A stretch of DNA of 64,000 nucleotides from Prolixibacteraceae bacterium (GTDB taxonomy: Bacteria; Bacteroidota; Bacteroidia; Bacteroidales; Prolixibacteraceae): NCBI GenBank assembly GCA_023229575.1, contig JALNYZ010000002.1, positions 1 to 64,000 on the forward strand. The letters run 5' to 3'. The translations under genes were made by a program, and so were the position numbers. Under the pieces are notes generated by a model. That model was not told the DNA's origin. It saw only the letters and a program-made list of their open reading frames with translations, and searched no databases. Positions 46,027 through 55,731 of this stretch are shown here, piece after piece (position 1 is the stretch's first letter; every line of letters starts with the position of its first letter).

Positions 46027-46542
46027 ATGTTAAGAAAAACGATAGAAGTTGCTCTAAATAAGCAGATTAATGCGGAATTTCATTCTGCTTATCTTTATTT
46101 GTCCATGTCTTCATACCTTCAGTCGATTGGCATGGCCGGATGTGCAAACTGGATGAAGGTACAATACCAGGAAGAGCTGGCACATGCTACCCGTTTCTTC
46201 GATTATGTGGTGGAACGTGGCGGACGTGTTCAATTATCGCCGATTAATGAGGTAATTGTCGATTTCAAGAACGTACTTGATGTCTTCGAGGAGACCTTAA
46301 GACATGAAGTTACAGTGACAGGATTGATCAATAACCTTATGGATATTTGCATCAATGAAAGTGACCATGCCTCCAAGAGTTTCTTGCAATGGTTTGTTGA
46401 TGAACAAGTTGAGGAGGAGGCTAATGTGGAACAAATACTCAATAACCTGAAGCTGATCAATGGTGAAGGCCAGGGGTTGTTGATGATGGATCGCGAGATG
46501 CAATCCAGGGTCTTTGTCAATCCATTTCCTGCCAAGGCATAG
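46027..46542 (+). CDS. ftnA: Non-heme ferritin
   Basis: A 171-residue four-helix ferritin that oxidises Fe(II) and stores iron in a 24-mer. FHSAYLYLSMSSYLQSIGMA and YQEELAHATRFFDYVVERGG hold the ferroxidase ligands, with the third set in FLQWFVDEQVEEEANVEQIL. The helix E tail follows. It lies 34 bases after icd and may share its transcript. Confidence 0.95.
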   Translation: MLRKTIEVALNKQINAEFHSAYLYLSMSSYLQSIGMAGCANWMKVQYQEELAHATRFFDYVVERGGRVQLSPINEVIVDFKNVLDVFEETLRHEVTVTGLINNLMDICINESDHASKSFLQWFVDEQVEEEANVEQILNNLKLINGEGQGLLMMDREMQSRVFVNPFPAKA

Positions 46543-46568
46543 AAGATCATTCGTTGCAACATTTCAAT

Positions 46569-46576
46569 TACCTTTG
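46569..46576 (+). promoter_or_regulatory. Possible secA -7 element
   Basis: TACCTTTG matches the TAnnTTTG -7 consensus exactly, 48 bases before the secA start. No convincing TTTG lies at the -33 position, so the call is weak. Confidence 0.35.
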
Positions 46577-46624
46577 TAGGTATATTAAAAAAGGAATAAT
46601 TTAGAAACACACCATACCATTGAT

Positions 46625-49600
46625 ATGTCAATTATTGGAAATCTATTAAAAGGTCTTTTGGGCAATAAATCGGACAGGGACATTAAGGAAGTTATGCCCG
46701 TCATAACCCAGATCAAAGAAGAATACAGTCGTATCACAGGTTTCGGCAATGATCAGTTACGCGATGAAACACTTCGGATCAAGAGGATTGTCAGTGATTA
46801 TATCAAAGCTGAAGAGGATGAGATTATAGCATTAAAAGAGCGGGCCGAGAGCGGTGAAATCCCCATTGAAGAGGGAGAGAAATTATACGATCGTGTCGAT
46901 AAACTCGAAGAGATCATCACCAAAAAAATTGAAGAGGTACTGAAAACCATTCTTCCTACTGCTTTTGCAATCGTGAAAGATACGGCCCGACGTTTTTTCG
47001 AAAACGAGGAAATTGTTGTATCAGTTTCTGATTTTGATCGTGAACTTGCTGCCACAAAGGATTTTGTAACCATTGACGGAGATAAGGCCATCTTCAAAAA
47101 CAGCTGGATTGCCGGTGGAACCCTTCAGACATGGAACATGGTACATTACGATGTTCAGCTGATTGGAGGATATGTTTTGCATACAGGTAAAATTTCAGAG
47201 ATGGCAACCGGTGAAGGAAAAACACTCGTGGCGACGCTTCCTGTATTTCTGAACGCCCTTGCCGGTCGTGGTGTTCACATTGTGACGGTCAACGACTACC
47301 TGGCCAAACGTGACTCGGAGTGGATGGGGCCAATCTATCAATTCCATGGTATCTCGGTAGATTGTATCGACAAGCACCAACCCAACTCCGTTGAACGCAG
47401 AAAGGCTTACAATGCTGATATTACCTTCGGCACAAACAACGAGTTTGGTTTTGACTATCTGCGTGACAATATGGCAACCGAGCCTGCCGATCTGGTACAG
47501 CGCAAACACCATTATGCCATCGTGGATGAGGTAGATTCCGTTTTGATCGATGATGCCCGTACACCTTTGATCATATCCGGTCCGGTTCCCAAAGGTGAAA
47601 ATCAGTTATTCGATGCACTGAAATCTCCCATCGAACAGTTGGTAAAAACGCAGCGGGAGCTGGTGAACCAGCTTCTGGTCGAAGCCAAGAAAAAAATAAA
47701 CTCAGGCAACAAGGATGAGGCCGAAGAGGGAGCCATGGCGCTGCTTCGTGCCTACAAAGGATTACCAAAATACAAGCCAACGATCCGTTTCCTAAGTGAA
47801 GAGGGAAATAAGGCCAAGATGTTGAAGACAGAGAACTTCTACATGCAGGACAACAGCAAAAATATGCACATTGTCACTGACGAGCTTTATTTTATCATTG
47901 AGGAGAAACAAAATTCTGTAGAGCTTACCGACAAGGGTATTGATATTCTCTCTCACAACAACTCGGATTCAGGATTCTTTATTTTACCGGATGTAGGTGC
48001 AAAGATTGCTGATATACAGAATGATAAAGATCTTTCTGATGGTGATAAAGTTGAGCGGAAGGATCTTTTGATGCAGGATTTTGCCATCAAATCTGAAAGG
48101 GTGCACACTGTCAATCAATTGCTGAAAGCTTACACCATGTTCGAAAAGGACATCGAATATGTAGTGATTGAAAACAAGGTTAAAATTGTGGATGAGCAGA
48201 CGGGCCGTATTATGGAGGGGCGTCGCTATTCGGATGGATTGCACCAGGCCATAGAAGCCAAGGAAAGGGTTATGGTTGAAGCTGCCACCCAGACCTTTGC
48301 CACCATCACACTGCAAAACTACTTCAGGATGTACCACAAACTTGCAGGTATGACCGGTACTGCTGAAACTGAGGCAGGTGAGTTGTGGGATATTTACAAG
48401 TTGGAGGTGGTTGTGGTACCCACCAATCAGCCAATTTCGAGAAAAGATTACGAGGATCTGGTTTACAAGTCCAAAAACGAAAAGTACAAGGCAATCATTG
48501 AGGAGATTGTCCGTCTGAACAAGATTGGCCGACCGATGCTGGTTGGTACAACTTCTGTAGAGATTTCAGAACTGCTTAGCAGGATGTTGCAGATGAGGGG
48601 CATCAAGCACCAGGTTTTGAATGCAAAACTACACCAGCGTGAAGCTGATATCGTGGCCGAAGCAGGTAAACTGGGAACTGTTACCATTGCCACCAACATG
48701 GCTGGCCGTGGTACAGACATTAAGCTAACTCCCGAAACCCGTGCCCTTGGAGGACTGGCTATTATTGGCACCGAGCGGCACGATTCCCGCCGTGTCGACC
48801 GACAGTTGCGTGGACGTGCCGGTCGTCAGGGAGACCCCGGAACCTCTCAATTCTTTGTTTCGCTTGAGGATGACCTGATGCGTCTGTTCTCTTCCGACCG
48901 TATTGTTGGGATCATGGACCGCCTTGGATTGAAGGAGGGGGAGGTCATCCAGCATTCAATGATCTCAAAATCCATCGAACGTGCCCAGAAAAAGGTAGAA
49001 GAAAACAACTTTGGCATTCGTAAGCGTTTGCTGGAATATGATGACGTGATGAATTCCCAGCGTGAAGTCATTTACAAGAAAAGACGTCATGCCCTCTTTG
49101 GAGAACGGATTGATGTAGATATTCTGAACATGATCTTCGATATGGGCGAACTGCTAAGTCAGGAACATCAACCAAATGGCCACGAAGGTTACGAAGATTT
49201 CCGTCTTGATCTGATCAAAGCGCTGTCACTTGATTCTCCGGTAAAGGAAGAGGAGTTTTCCAAGATAAATGTCGACGAACTTACAGACAAAATCTACCAC
49301 GCTTCGATTGAGAATTTTACCCGAAAATCGCAGGCTATCTCCCGTCAGGCCTGGCCGGTTGTTAAAAATGTTTATGAGACCAAGTCGCATATTTACAACA
49401 ACATAGTCGTACCAATTACTGATGGGCACCGCTTATTTAACATCGTTACAAACCTTGAGAAGGCCTACAAAACGCAGGGTGTTGATCTGGTGAAATCATA
49501 CGAAAAACAGGTTATTCTGGCCACCATTGATGAACATTGGAAGGAGAATCTCAGGGAATTGGATGAATTGAGAACATCGGTACAGAATGCTTCTTACGAA

Positions 49601-49933
49601 CAAAAAGATCCGTTGCTTATATATAAACTTGAGTCCTTTAACCTGTTCAAGGCCATGATGGAGCAGATCAACAGGGGAGTTGTCTCTACGCTGATGAAAG
49701 GTCAAATTCCAATCAGTGAAGCTGATGAGGTAAAAGAAGCCCCAATTGCCAGGCGAGCGCATGATCGGTCCCAATACCGTGAGGAAAAGATGGAGGCCTC
49801 CGGTCATCCCGGAGAGCACCAGGAAGAACACAGAGCCCCACAACCGATCCGGCATGCCCCTAAAGTAGGCCGCAATGAGCCATGTCCCTGCGGGAGCGGT
49901 AAGAAATTCAAAAATTGCCATGGACACGAGTAA
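46625..49933 (+). CDS. secA: Preprotein translocase ATPase SecA
   Basis: An 1102-residue motor that drives exported proteins through SecYEG; the long form with insertions is typical of Bacteroidota. [20 protein letters not shown] is Walker A. FDYLRDNM and [20 protein letters not shown] form the DEAD region. [14 protein letters not shown] and [10 protein letters not shown] are motifs V and VI. The helical scaffold contains [20 protein letters not shown]. The C-terminal zinc site [17 protein letters not shown] binds SecB or ribosomes. Complete at both ends. Confidence 0.98.
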   Translation: MSIIGNLLKGLLGNKSDRDIKEVMPVITQIKEEYSRITGFGNDQLRDETLRIKRIVSDYIKAEEDEIIALKERAESGEIPIEEGEKLYDRVDKLEEIITKKIEEVLKTILPTAFAIVKDTARRFFENEEIVVSVSDFDRELAATKDFVTIDGDKAIFKNSWIAGGTLQTWNMVHYDVQLIGGYVLHTGKISEMATGEGKTLVATLPVFLNALAGRGVHIVTVNDYLAKRDSEWMGPIYQFHGISVDCIDKHQPNSVERRKAYNADITFGTNNEFGFDYLRDNMATEPADLVQRKHHYAIVDEVDSVLIDDARTPLIISGPVPKGENQLFDALKSPIEQLVKTQRELVNQLLVEAKKKINSGNKDEAEEGAMALLRAYKGLPKYKPTIRFLSEEGNKAKMLKTENFYMQDNSKNMHIVTDELYFIIEEKQNSVELTDKGIDILSHNNSDSGFFILPDVGAKIADIQNDKDLSDGDKVERKDLLMQDFAIKSERVHTVNQLLKAYTMFEKDIEYVVIENKVKIVDEQTGRIMEGRRYSDGLHQAIEAKERVMVEAATQTFATITLQNYFRMYHKLAGMTGTAETEAGELWDIYKLEVVVVPTNQPISRKDYEDLVYKSKNEKYKAIIEEIVRLNKIGRPMLVGTTSVEISELLSRMLQMRGIKHQVLNAKLHQREADIVAEAGKLGTVTIATNMAGRGTDIKLTPETRALGGLAIIGTERHDSRRVDRQLRGRAGRQGDPGTSQFFVSLEDDLMRLFSSDRIVGIMDRLGLKEGEVIQHSMISKSIERAQKKVEENNFGIRKRLLEYDDVMNSQREVIYKKRRHALFGERIDVDILNMIFDMGELLSQEHQPNGHEGYEDFRLDLIKALSLDSPVKEEEFSKINVDELTDKIYHASIENFTRKSQAISRQAWPVVKNVYETKSHIYNNIVVPITDGHRLFNIVTNLEKAYKTQGVDLVKSYEKQVILATIDEHWKENLRELDELRTSVQNASYEQKDPLLIYKLESFNLFKAMMEQINRGVVSTLMKGQIPISEADEVKEAPIARRAHDRSQYREEKMEASGHPGEHQEEHRAPQPIRHAPKVGRNEPCPCGSGKKFKNCHGHE

Positions 49934-49939
49934 ATACAG

Positions 49940-50038
49940 AGTTATGAGTTATAAGTGATGAATTATTGTAAATCAGTGTAAACCAATTGATTATCTGGCT
50001 CAAATACATAACTTATAATTCATAATTCATAACTTTTT
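49940..50038 (+). terminator. AT-rich hairpin after secA
   Basis: AGTTATGAGTTATAAGT (49940-49956) pairs imperfectly with an ACTTATAATTCATAA-type arm at 50011-50034 that is followed by TTTTT. It lies just after the secA stop. Confidence 0.45.
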
Positions 50039-50071
50039 GTAGGTTGTATCAATTTATATATCATACAATTA

Positions 50072-50923
50072 ATGATAATGAGCACTTTATTGTCCATACA
50101 CTGGAATGTTAGCCCCGAATTATTTAGTCTTGGCCCAATCTCGGTTCGCTGGTACGGTTTGATGTTTGCCTTGGGCTTTTTGATTGGTTATCAGATAATG
50201 TTCAAAATGTTCAAATTTGAAAAATCGGATACCGAATGGTTGGATAAGTTGTTTATTTACACGATTGTGGCTACAATTGTTGGTGCGCGGCTTGGACATG
50301 TGTTTTTCTATGGATGGAGTTATTATTCACAACATCTTATTGAGATTGTTCTTCCGATAGCAAAAGGTGAGTTTGGATATAAATTCGTTGGATATCAAGG
50401 TCTTGCCAGTCATGGTGGGGGGATTGGGATTGTTCTTGCCATCTATATTTATTCGAAAAAAGTCACCAAAAGGCCAATGCTTTGGACCCTTGATCGCCTG
50501 ATTATTCCGACGGCCCTGGTGGGAGCCATGATTCGTACCGGAAATCTAATGAATTCTGAAATTTATGGTGTAGCTACTAACCTTCCATGGGGATTTATTT
50601 TTGAACGTAACCATGAAGTTGTAGCCAAACATCCTACCCAAATTTATGAGGCGCTTGGGTATCTTTTGGTTTTTGTTACCTCCTTGTGGATGTTCTTCAA
50701 AAGCAAAGATCTGAAAGACCGCGAAGGATTTATCATTGGTTATGGCTTTACAGGAATGTTCCTAACCCGTTTTTTTGTCGAGTTTATCAAGGAAAACCAG
50801 GAGGCCTTCGAAGCAGGTATGGCACTGAACATGGGCCAAATATTAAGTATTCCATTTGTTTTGGCAGGATGCTACCTGATGTATCGCGCATTGAAGCATC
50901 CTCGCGTTACATACAAGCACTGA
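50072..50923 (+). CDS. lgt: Prolipoprotein diacylglyceryl transferase
   Basis: A 283-residue inner-membrane enzyme that transfers diacylglycerol from phosphatidylglycerol to the lipobox cysteine; it serves the many lipoproteins seen here. PISVRWYGLMFALGFLIGYQ is the N-terminal helix, GARLGHVFFYGW the H-containing loop and GLASHGGGIGIVLAIYIYSK another conserved block. MIRTGNLMNSEIYG is the Lgt signature with the essential arginine, and HPTQIYEALGYLL holds the C-terminal motif. A second ATG at 50078 is an equally good start. Confidence 0.96.
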   Translation: MIMSTLLSIHWNVSPELFSLGPISVRWYGLMFALGFLIGYQIMFKMFKFEKSDTEWLDKLFIYTIVATIVGARLGHVFFYGWSYYSQHLIEIVLPIAKGEFGYKFVGYQGLASHGGGIGIVLAIYIYSKKVTKRPMLWTLDRLIIPTALVGAMIRTGNLMNSEIYGVATNLPWGFIFERNHEVVAKHPTQIYEALGYLLVFVTSLWMFFKSKDLKDREGFIIGYGFTGMFLTRFFVEFIKENQEAFEAGMALNMGQILSIPFVLAGCYLMYRALKHPRVTYKH

Positions 50924-50961
50924 TTTGGATTTGTTGGATTGGGAGATTATTGGATTGATTA

Positions 50962-51369
50962 TTAGGAAGAGATAGTATTGGGCATCTTATTTTTGGGATG
51001 CCTTAATCTTTTTATTTCGAGGCTTCTTGCTCCAAAGTTAAGGAGAAGACCCTTATCCAGTTTGTAAGCAACAAGGTAATTGAGACCTTGTGCCAGATGT
51101 ACATCTTCTAAGATCTTTACGGCTTTGAGCTCTACCATAATTGATTTTTCAACCAGAAAATCTACTCTTCTGGTTCCAATCCTCATACTATCATAATATA
51201 GAGGCATTTCCAACTCGCGGGCAAAATGCAATTCGTTTTTCCTCATCTCAATTGCCAATGCCCTTTGGTATATAACTTCCTGAAAACCATTCCCTAAAGT
51301 TGCATGAACCTTCATGGCACATCCTATTATCCTGTAGGTTAATGCGTCGTCAATCTTTTCATTTTCCAT
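50962..51369 (-). CDS. GxxExxY family protein (PD-(D/E)XK fold)
   Basis: A 135-residue protein of the GxxExxY family. LGNGFQEVIYQRALAIEMRK is the name-giving motif (G-x-x-E-x-x-Y). RRVDFLVEKSIMVELKAVK supplies the nuclease-like D...E-x-K residues. The end, YKLDKGLLLNFGARSLEIKR, is typical. The family is abundant in Bacteroidota, has a restriction-nuclease-like core and no established function. It stands alone between lgt and the sigma-54 region, convergent to lgt. Confidence 0.9.
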   Translation of the reverse strand: MENEKIDDALTYRIIGCAMKVHATLGNGFQEVIYQRALAIEMRKNELHFARELEMPLYYDSMRIGTRRVDFLVEKSIMVELKAVKILEDVHLAQGLNYLVAYKLDKGLLLNFGARSLEIKRLRHPKNKMPNTISS

Positions 51370-51760
51370 CCCTTAATAGATATTGTAATGTGAAAAGAAC
51401 TCTCTTTTCGTAATATAAGTTACGGTATTTCACGGACAATAACGAATATAATCCTTACAATCCTGATGATGATGGCTCCTTCAATATTTTAAGTTGGCGA
51501 CCATTTATAATCCAACAATCCCCTAATCCCACGAATCCAAATGCTGACAATTGACACATAATCAACAATATAAGAATCAACTGTTTATAATCTCAACACT
51601 GTATATAAAATATACACCTCATTTAAAGCGCAATAAATCAATAATATATCATCAATTTCAATAAATACTGTTTAATAATTCAACACTGGTTGTGTGTAAA
51701 ATTCGAACAAATATTTTATAAGTACTTAATATATAAGTAAATATGAAATAAATATATTCA
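51370..51760. promoter_or_regulatory. AT-rich upstream region with palindromes
   Basis: No credible gene lies in this stretch upstream of the sigma-54-like promoter. TGTATATAAAATATACA (51600-51616) is a 7-bp palindrome with a 3-base centre, and TACTTAATATATAAGTA (51723-51739) a second palindrome. Either could bind the NtrC-type activator encoded at 58492; distance and layout fit an enhancer, but this is inference. Confidence 0.45.
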
Positions 51761-51776
51761 TGGCACAGTTATTGAA
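51761..51776 (+). promoter_or_regulatory. Sigma-54-like -24/-12 promoter
   Basis: TGGCACAGTTATTGAA matches the TGGCAC-N5-TTGC consensus, with GG and the -12 G separated by ten bases; only the final C of -12 is A. It lies about 72 bases before the first gene of the GcvH/HybAB set, and the window encodes a sigma-54 activator nearby. Confidence 0.68.
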
Positions 51777-51847
51777 TTAGTTCTGTCGGATGTTCATTTC
51801 AATCAGGGAACAAATCAGGGAATTAATCATCACCTATAAATTCAGCC

Positions 51848-53545
51848 ATGAAAACAATTTTATTTTTAACCATCGGGTTGTCTCTTTTGATCTCAAATCA
51901 TGCGGCCTTTGCGGTAAGCAGGTCTGCCAACTCCAATGCATCTGCCTCGGTACAATCCATGACAAATGCAGCGAAGATCTCCAGTTCTCCTGAATTGTAC
52001 AATCTGGCACAGAATTGGGTCAAGGATTACAATGCTGCCAATCCATCTTCCATGATCTCCTTAGAAAAGATCGCTACAGGGAAGGCGGAGACAGCTGAAA
52101 ATCTAATTTTGGTTTCAGATGAAAATACACCTGCACTGACCAATTCCTCCAATTGGAATATGGTGGTTGCCAGGGATATTATTGTTCCAATTATTTCTGC
52201 AAGGAACCCGATGCTCAGCCAGTTGACTCAAATCGGGCTATCCGATGATAAATTCGCCATGCTGTTTAAGGGGAATGAAACAAAAAATTGGTCAACATGT
52301 GTTCCGAATGGTCAGAATATCCCTGTGCAAATCTATCTATCCAACAACCAAAATCTGCTGAAAAGTCTCGAATCTTTTACCAATTCATCTTTGGCCACCG
52401 ACAATGTAAAGAGACTGAATTCAAGTGCAGAACTTATTTCTGCCGTTCAGAATGATCAGTTTTCAATCGGATTCTGTAAGTTGAGCGACCTAACCTCATT
52501 GAATATATTTGATGGAACGGAAAAGATCAGGCTCCTGCCGGTTGATAAAAATGGCAATGGAAGATTGGACAATTTTGAAAATATTTATGGTAGCCTAGAA
52601 GAATTTACCCATGGTGTCTGGATTGGTAAATATCCGAATGCATTGTGCAATAATATCTATGCCGTCTCAGCTTTGAGACCAACGCAAAAAAGCGATTTGG
52701 CATTTCTTACCTGGGTTTTGGGAGAGGGTCAGAAATCCCTGAATTCAATTGGATATTGTGATTTGACAGGTATTGAAAAGGAATCCAATATAGCTTCATT
52801 GATGGGTAACAGCTTGGATCGCTCCAGTTTGCCTTCAATGGTCACCTCTCCAAAATCCTGGCCGGTTATTGTGACAATCGCCGGATTGCTTGTACTATTT
52901 CTGGTTATCTTTTTCTATAACAAAAGCAACGCTGGAACAGTTGCGGTCGATCCGCATATCCAGCTTGGACCACTCATGATCGAAAAGGTATTGGATGTTC
53001 CCAAAGGCCTCTATTTTGATAAAACGCATACCTGGGCTTTCATGGAGCAGGATGGAAATGTAAGGGTTGGTATCGATGATTTTCTCCAGCACATTACCGG
53101 AAAACTGACCAGGATCAAAATGAAGGAAGCCGGTGAGATCATACGGAAAGGTGAAACAATTATGACCATCATTCAGGAGGGGAAGCAATTGAATATCTAT
53201 GCCCCAATCTCCGGAACAATTATAGCTCAAAACGTATCTCTGCTGGCCGATTCGGGAATCATCAACTCATCTCCATTCTTCAAGGGATGGGTCTACCAGA
53301 TCGAGCCAAAAAACTGGTTGAGGGAGGTCCAGTTCATGTTCATGGGAGATAAATATGCCGAGTGGCTCAAAGATGAATTTATCCGGCTCAAGGATTTCAT
53401 TGCGACAATTGTTCGAACCAACAATCTTGTTTACGAGCATGTTGTACTTCAGGATGGGGGAGAGTTGACCGACAATGTACTTGCCGAAATGGATCCAAAA
53501 GTATGGGAAGATTTTCAGACACAATTCATTGATTCTTCCAGGTAG
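51848..53545 (+). CDS. PstS-like binding domain fused to GcvH-like domain
   Basis: A 565-residue membrane protein. Residues 1-22 are a signal peptide. Residues of about 45-310 resemble a periplasmic phosphate-type solute-binding domain (VVARDIIVPIISARNPMLSQ, NDQFSIGFCKLSDL, FLTWVLGEGQKSLNSIGY). A helix at about 338-357 (SWPVIVTIAGLLVLFLVIFF) crosses the membrane. Residues of about 385-490 resemble the glycine-cleavage H protein: THTWAFMEQDGNVRVGIDDF, GKQLNIYAPISGTIIAQN and SSPFFKGWVYQIEP. The lysine of GKQL sits one residue off the usual lipoyl-lysine position, so lipoylation is doubtful. Topology puts the binding domain outside and the H-like domain inside. First gene after the sigma-54-like promoter; the HybA-like gene follows after 45 bases. 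Confidence 0.8.
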   Translation: MKTILFLTIGLSLLISNHAAFAVSRSANSNASASVQSMTNAAKISSSPELYNLAQNWVKDYNAANPSSMISLEKIATGKAETAENLILVSDENTPALTNSSNWNMVVARDIIVPIISARNPMLSQLTQIGLSDDKFAMLFKGNETKNWSTCVPNGQNIPVQIYLSNNQNLLKSLESFTNSSLATDNVKRLNSSAELISAVQNDQFSIGFCKLSDLTSLNIFDGTEKIRLLPVDKNGNGRLDNFENIYGSLEEFTHGVWIGKYPNALCNNIYAVSALRPTQKSDLAFLTWVLGEGQKSLNSIGYCDLTGIEKESNIASLMGNSLDRSSLPSMVTSPKSWPVIVTIAGLLVLFLVIFFYNKSNAGTVAVDPHIQLGPLMIEKVLDVPKGLYFDKTHTWAFMEQDGNVRVGIDDFLQHITGKLTRIKMKEAGEIIRKGETIMTIIQEGKQLNIYAPISGTIIAQNVSLLADSGIINSSPFFKGWVYQIEPKNWLREVQFMFMGDKYAEWLKDEFIRLKDFIATIVRTNNLVYEHVVLQDGGELTDNVLAEMDPKVWEDFQTQFIDSSR

Positions 53546-53590
53546 TAAGAATATAACTCGTTTACTAACAGCAGACTAAAAAAAAATCAT

Positions 53591-54457
53591 ATGAATTTTG
53601 ATCGCCGTAATTTCTTTAAGACCGTTTGTGTTGCGGGGGCAACACTCGCAGTGGGAAGCAGTTTCGGGGCTGCGAAACCGGAGGAGAATGCCATTGAATT
53701 TCAGGGAGTGTTGTATGATTCAACCCGTTGCCTGGGATGCCGCGCTTGTGAAAGGGTCTGTGCCAAAGCCCACAAACAGCCTGAACCCAAAGATGAACTT
53801 AAGGCTGGTGTGATTCGAAAAACAAGTGAAAAGCAACGTTCAGTTATTAACAACTATGTCACATCAAAGGGCGAAGTTTTTGTCAAAAAACAATGTATGC
53901 ACTGCAACGAACCCGCCTGTGCTGCCGCTTGTTTAACCCAGGCAATGTACAAAACAAAAGAGGGACCTGTAATCTGGAGAGGTAAAAAATGCATGGGGTG
54001 CAGGTATTGCATGGTCTCTTGTCCGTTTGATGTGCCAAAGTTTGAATACCACAGCGCCAATCCAAAAATTGAGAAATGCGACATGTGCTACGACAGGATT
54101 AAAGCCGGAAAGATACCCGCATGCGCCGAAGCATGTCCGGGTGATGCCCTGACATTCGGAACAAGAAGGGAGCTGATAGCCGAGGCCAGAAAAAGGATTT
54201 TCGAAAATCCCAAAGATTATGTGGATCAGATATGGGGAGAACAGGTTGCAGGAGGGACCGGATGGCTCTACCTGTCATCTGCACCTTTCAATGAAGTTGG
54301 GTTCAATACCAGGTTGCAAAACTCCTCTTATCCGGAATTGTCGAAGGGATTCCTTTACACTGTTCCTTCAGTGTTTGTGCTGTTACCTCCACTCTTGCTG
54401 GGTATCCACGAAGCCACAAAAAATAGAAACCATTCTAACGACGATGAAAATGAATAA
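53591..54457 (+). CDS. HybA-like Tat ferredoxin with membrane tail
   Basis: A 288-residue iron-sulfur protein. NFDRRNFFKTVCVAGATLAV is a twin-arginine signal. All four cysteine motifs are complete: CLGCRACERVC, CMHCNEPACAAACLTQAM, CMGCRYCMVSCPFDVP and CDMCYDRIKAG with IPACAEACPGDA. So it should hold four 4Fe-4S clusters. The C-terminal helix FLYTVPSVFVLLPPLLLG anchors it to the inner membrane, as in the HybA subunit of hydrogenase 2. No hydrogenase is nearby. It overlaps the next gene, a HybB/NrfD relative, by 14 bases, so the two form a quinone-linked electron-transfer pair. Confidence 0.87.
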   Translation: MNFDRRNFFKTVCVAGATLAVGSSFGAAKPEENAIEFQGVLYDSTRCLGCRACERVCAKAHKQPEPKDELKAGVIRKTSEKQRSVINNYVTSKGEVFVKKQCMHCNEPACAAACLTQAMYKTKEGPVIWRGKKCMGCRYCMVSCPFDVPKFEYHSANPKIEKCDMCYDRIKAGKIPACAEACPGDALTFGTRRELIAEARKRIFENPKDYVDQIWGEQVAGGTGWLYLSSAPFNEVGFNTRLQNSSYPELSKGFLYTVPSVFVLLPPLLLGIHEATKNRNHSNDDENE

Positions 54458-55679
54458 GCAAGCCCAAACAATGGCAAAAGACAATGATGGGGGTTCCATC
54501 TTGAAATTTATATTGAGTGAATTGAAACCCAAAGGCCGACTACTATCACCTTTCAATATCATTGCCATTCCGGTCATTCTACTTGGTATTGTGCTGGTTG
54601 TGATCAGGTTCATGTATGGCATCGGATCCATAACCAATTTAACACAAGATACCCCATGGGGTCTTTGGATCGGTTTTGATGTGGTTACTGGCGTGGCCTT
54701 TGCCGGAGGCGCTTATGTCCTTACTTTCATGGTCTATGTCCTGAAAATGGAAAAGTACCGATCCATCGTGAGGGTAACAGTTTTGAACGGTTTTCTTGCC
54801 TATCTGTTTTATGCCGGGGCACTGCTTCTGGATCTTGGAAGACCCTGGAATGTAATAAATCCAATCATTGGTAACAGTTTTGGTACCAGTTCGGTCTTGT
54901 TTCTGGTAGCATGGCATTTTTTACTTTACATGATTGCCGAGTTGATCGAATTCTCTCCTGCCATCGCCGAATGGCTTGGAACCAGAAGGGCTCGGAAAAT
55001 ACTTTCGGGATTGACAATGGGTGCCGTTATCTTTGGGATTACCTTGTCAACTTTGCACCAGTCGGGTCTGGGGGCCCTGTTTTTGATGGCTAAGGATAAA
55101 ATCCATCCATTGTGGTATTCAGAATTCATCCCGATCATGTTTCTGGTATCCAGTGTCTTTGCAGGACTATCGATGGTCATTTTTGAAGGTTCCATTAGTC
55201 ACAAAGTATTCTTCAACCAGATCAGTGAGAAAAATCACCGGGCTCAGAGTGGTATTCTCCAAGGGTTGGCCAAGATTTGTGCCGGCGCTATGTTTGCCTA
55301 CTTCTTTCTGCAATTGCTGGTTTTTATCCACAGTAAAAATTGGGATCTAATAAATACGCCATTGGGTTATTGGTTCCTGTTCGAAATGATAGGATTTGTT
55401 CTGGTTCCAATGCTTCTTTACCTATACAGCTATCGTACACGGAATATTTTCATGATAAGGCTAGCAGCCATCATGACCATGTTGGGAATTATCCTGAACA
55501 GGCTCAATATTTCGGTGATAGGGTTCAAATGGGATGCACCGGTTCATTACTATCCATCGTGGATGGAAATTGTAGTCACACTAACAGTAATTTTTACGGA
55601 GATATTGATATTCAGGTGGGTTATCAACCGGATGCCAGTGTTGAGAGATTCACCGGCCTGGGTGGAAGATAAGCATTAA
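54444..55679 (+). CDS. HybB/NrfD-family quinone-interacting membrane subunit
   Basis: A 411-residue integral membrane protein starting at the ATG at 54444, inside the end of the HybA-like gene. The much longer frame from 54219 would overlap that gene by 239 bases and is rejected. It has about ten hydrophobic helices; TQDTPWGLWIGFDVVTGVAF, YAGALLLDLGRPWNVI and GITLSTLHQSGLGALFLMAK are typical of the HybB/NrfD group that exchanges electrons or protons with the quinone pool. Together with the HybA-like protein it forms a module lacking any known catalytic subunit. Confidence 0.88.
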   Translation: MKMNKQAQTMAKDNDGGSILKFILSELKPKGRLLSPFNIIAIPVILLGIVLVVIRFMYGIGSITNLTQDTPWGLWIGFDVVTGVAFAGGAYVLTFMVYVLKMEKYRSIVRVTVLNGFLAYLFYAGALLLDLGRPWNVINPIIGNSFGTSSVLFLVAWHFLLYMIAELIEFSPAIAEWLGTRRARKILSGLTMGAVIFGITLSTLHQSGLGALFLMAKDKIHPLWYSEFIPIMFLVSSVFAGLSMVIFEGSISHKVFFNQISEKNHRAQSGILQGLAKICAGAMFAYFFLQLLVFIHSKNWDLINTPLGYWFLFEMIGFVLVPMLLYLYSYRTRNIFMIRLAAIMTMLGIILNRLNISVIGFKWDAPVHYYPSWMEIVVTLTVIFTEILIFRWVINRMPVLRDSPAWVEDKH

Positions 55680-55731
55680 AGGAAATTGATAAAGTATTGT
55701 CACAAAATTGTAAACTTTAAAATTCAACATC

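Noticed and set aside
54219..54443. N-terminal extension of the HybB/NrfD-like protein
   Set aside because: It would overlap the HybA-like gene by 239 bases and is not membrane-like; the ATG at 54444 fits the family.
53591..55679. Hydrogenase 2 operon (hybAB)
   Set aside because: No large or small hydrogenase subunit or maturation gene is present in the window.
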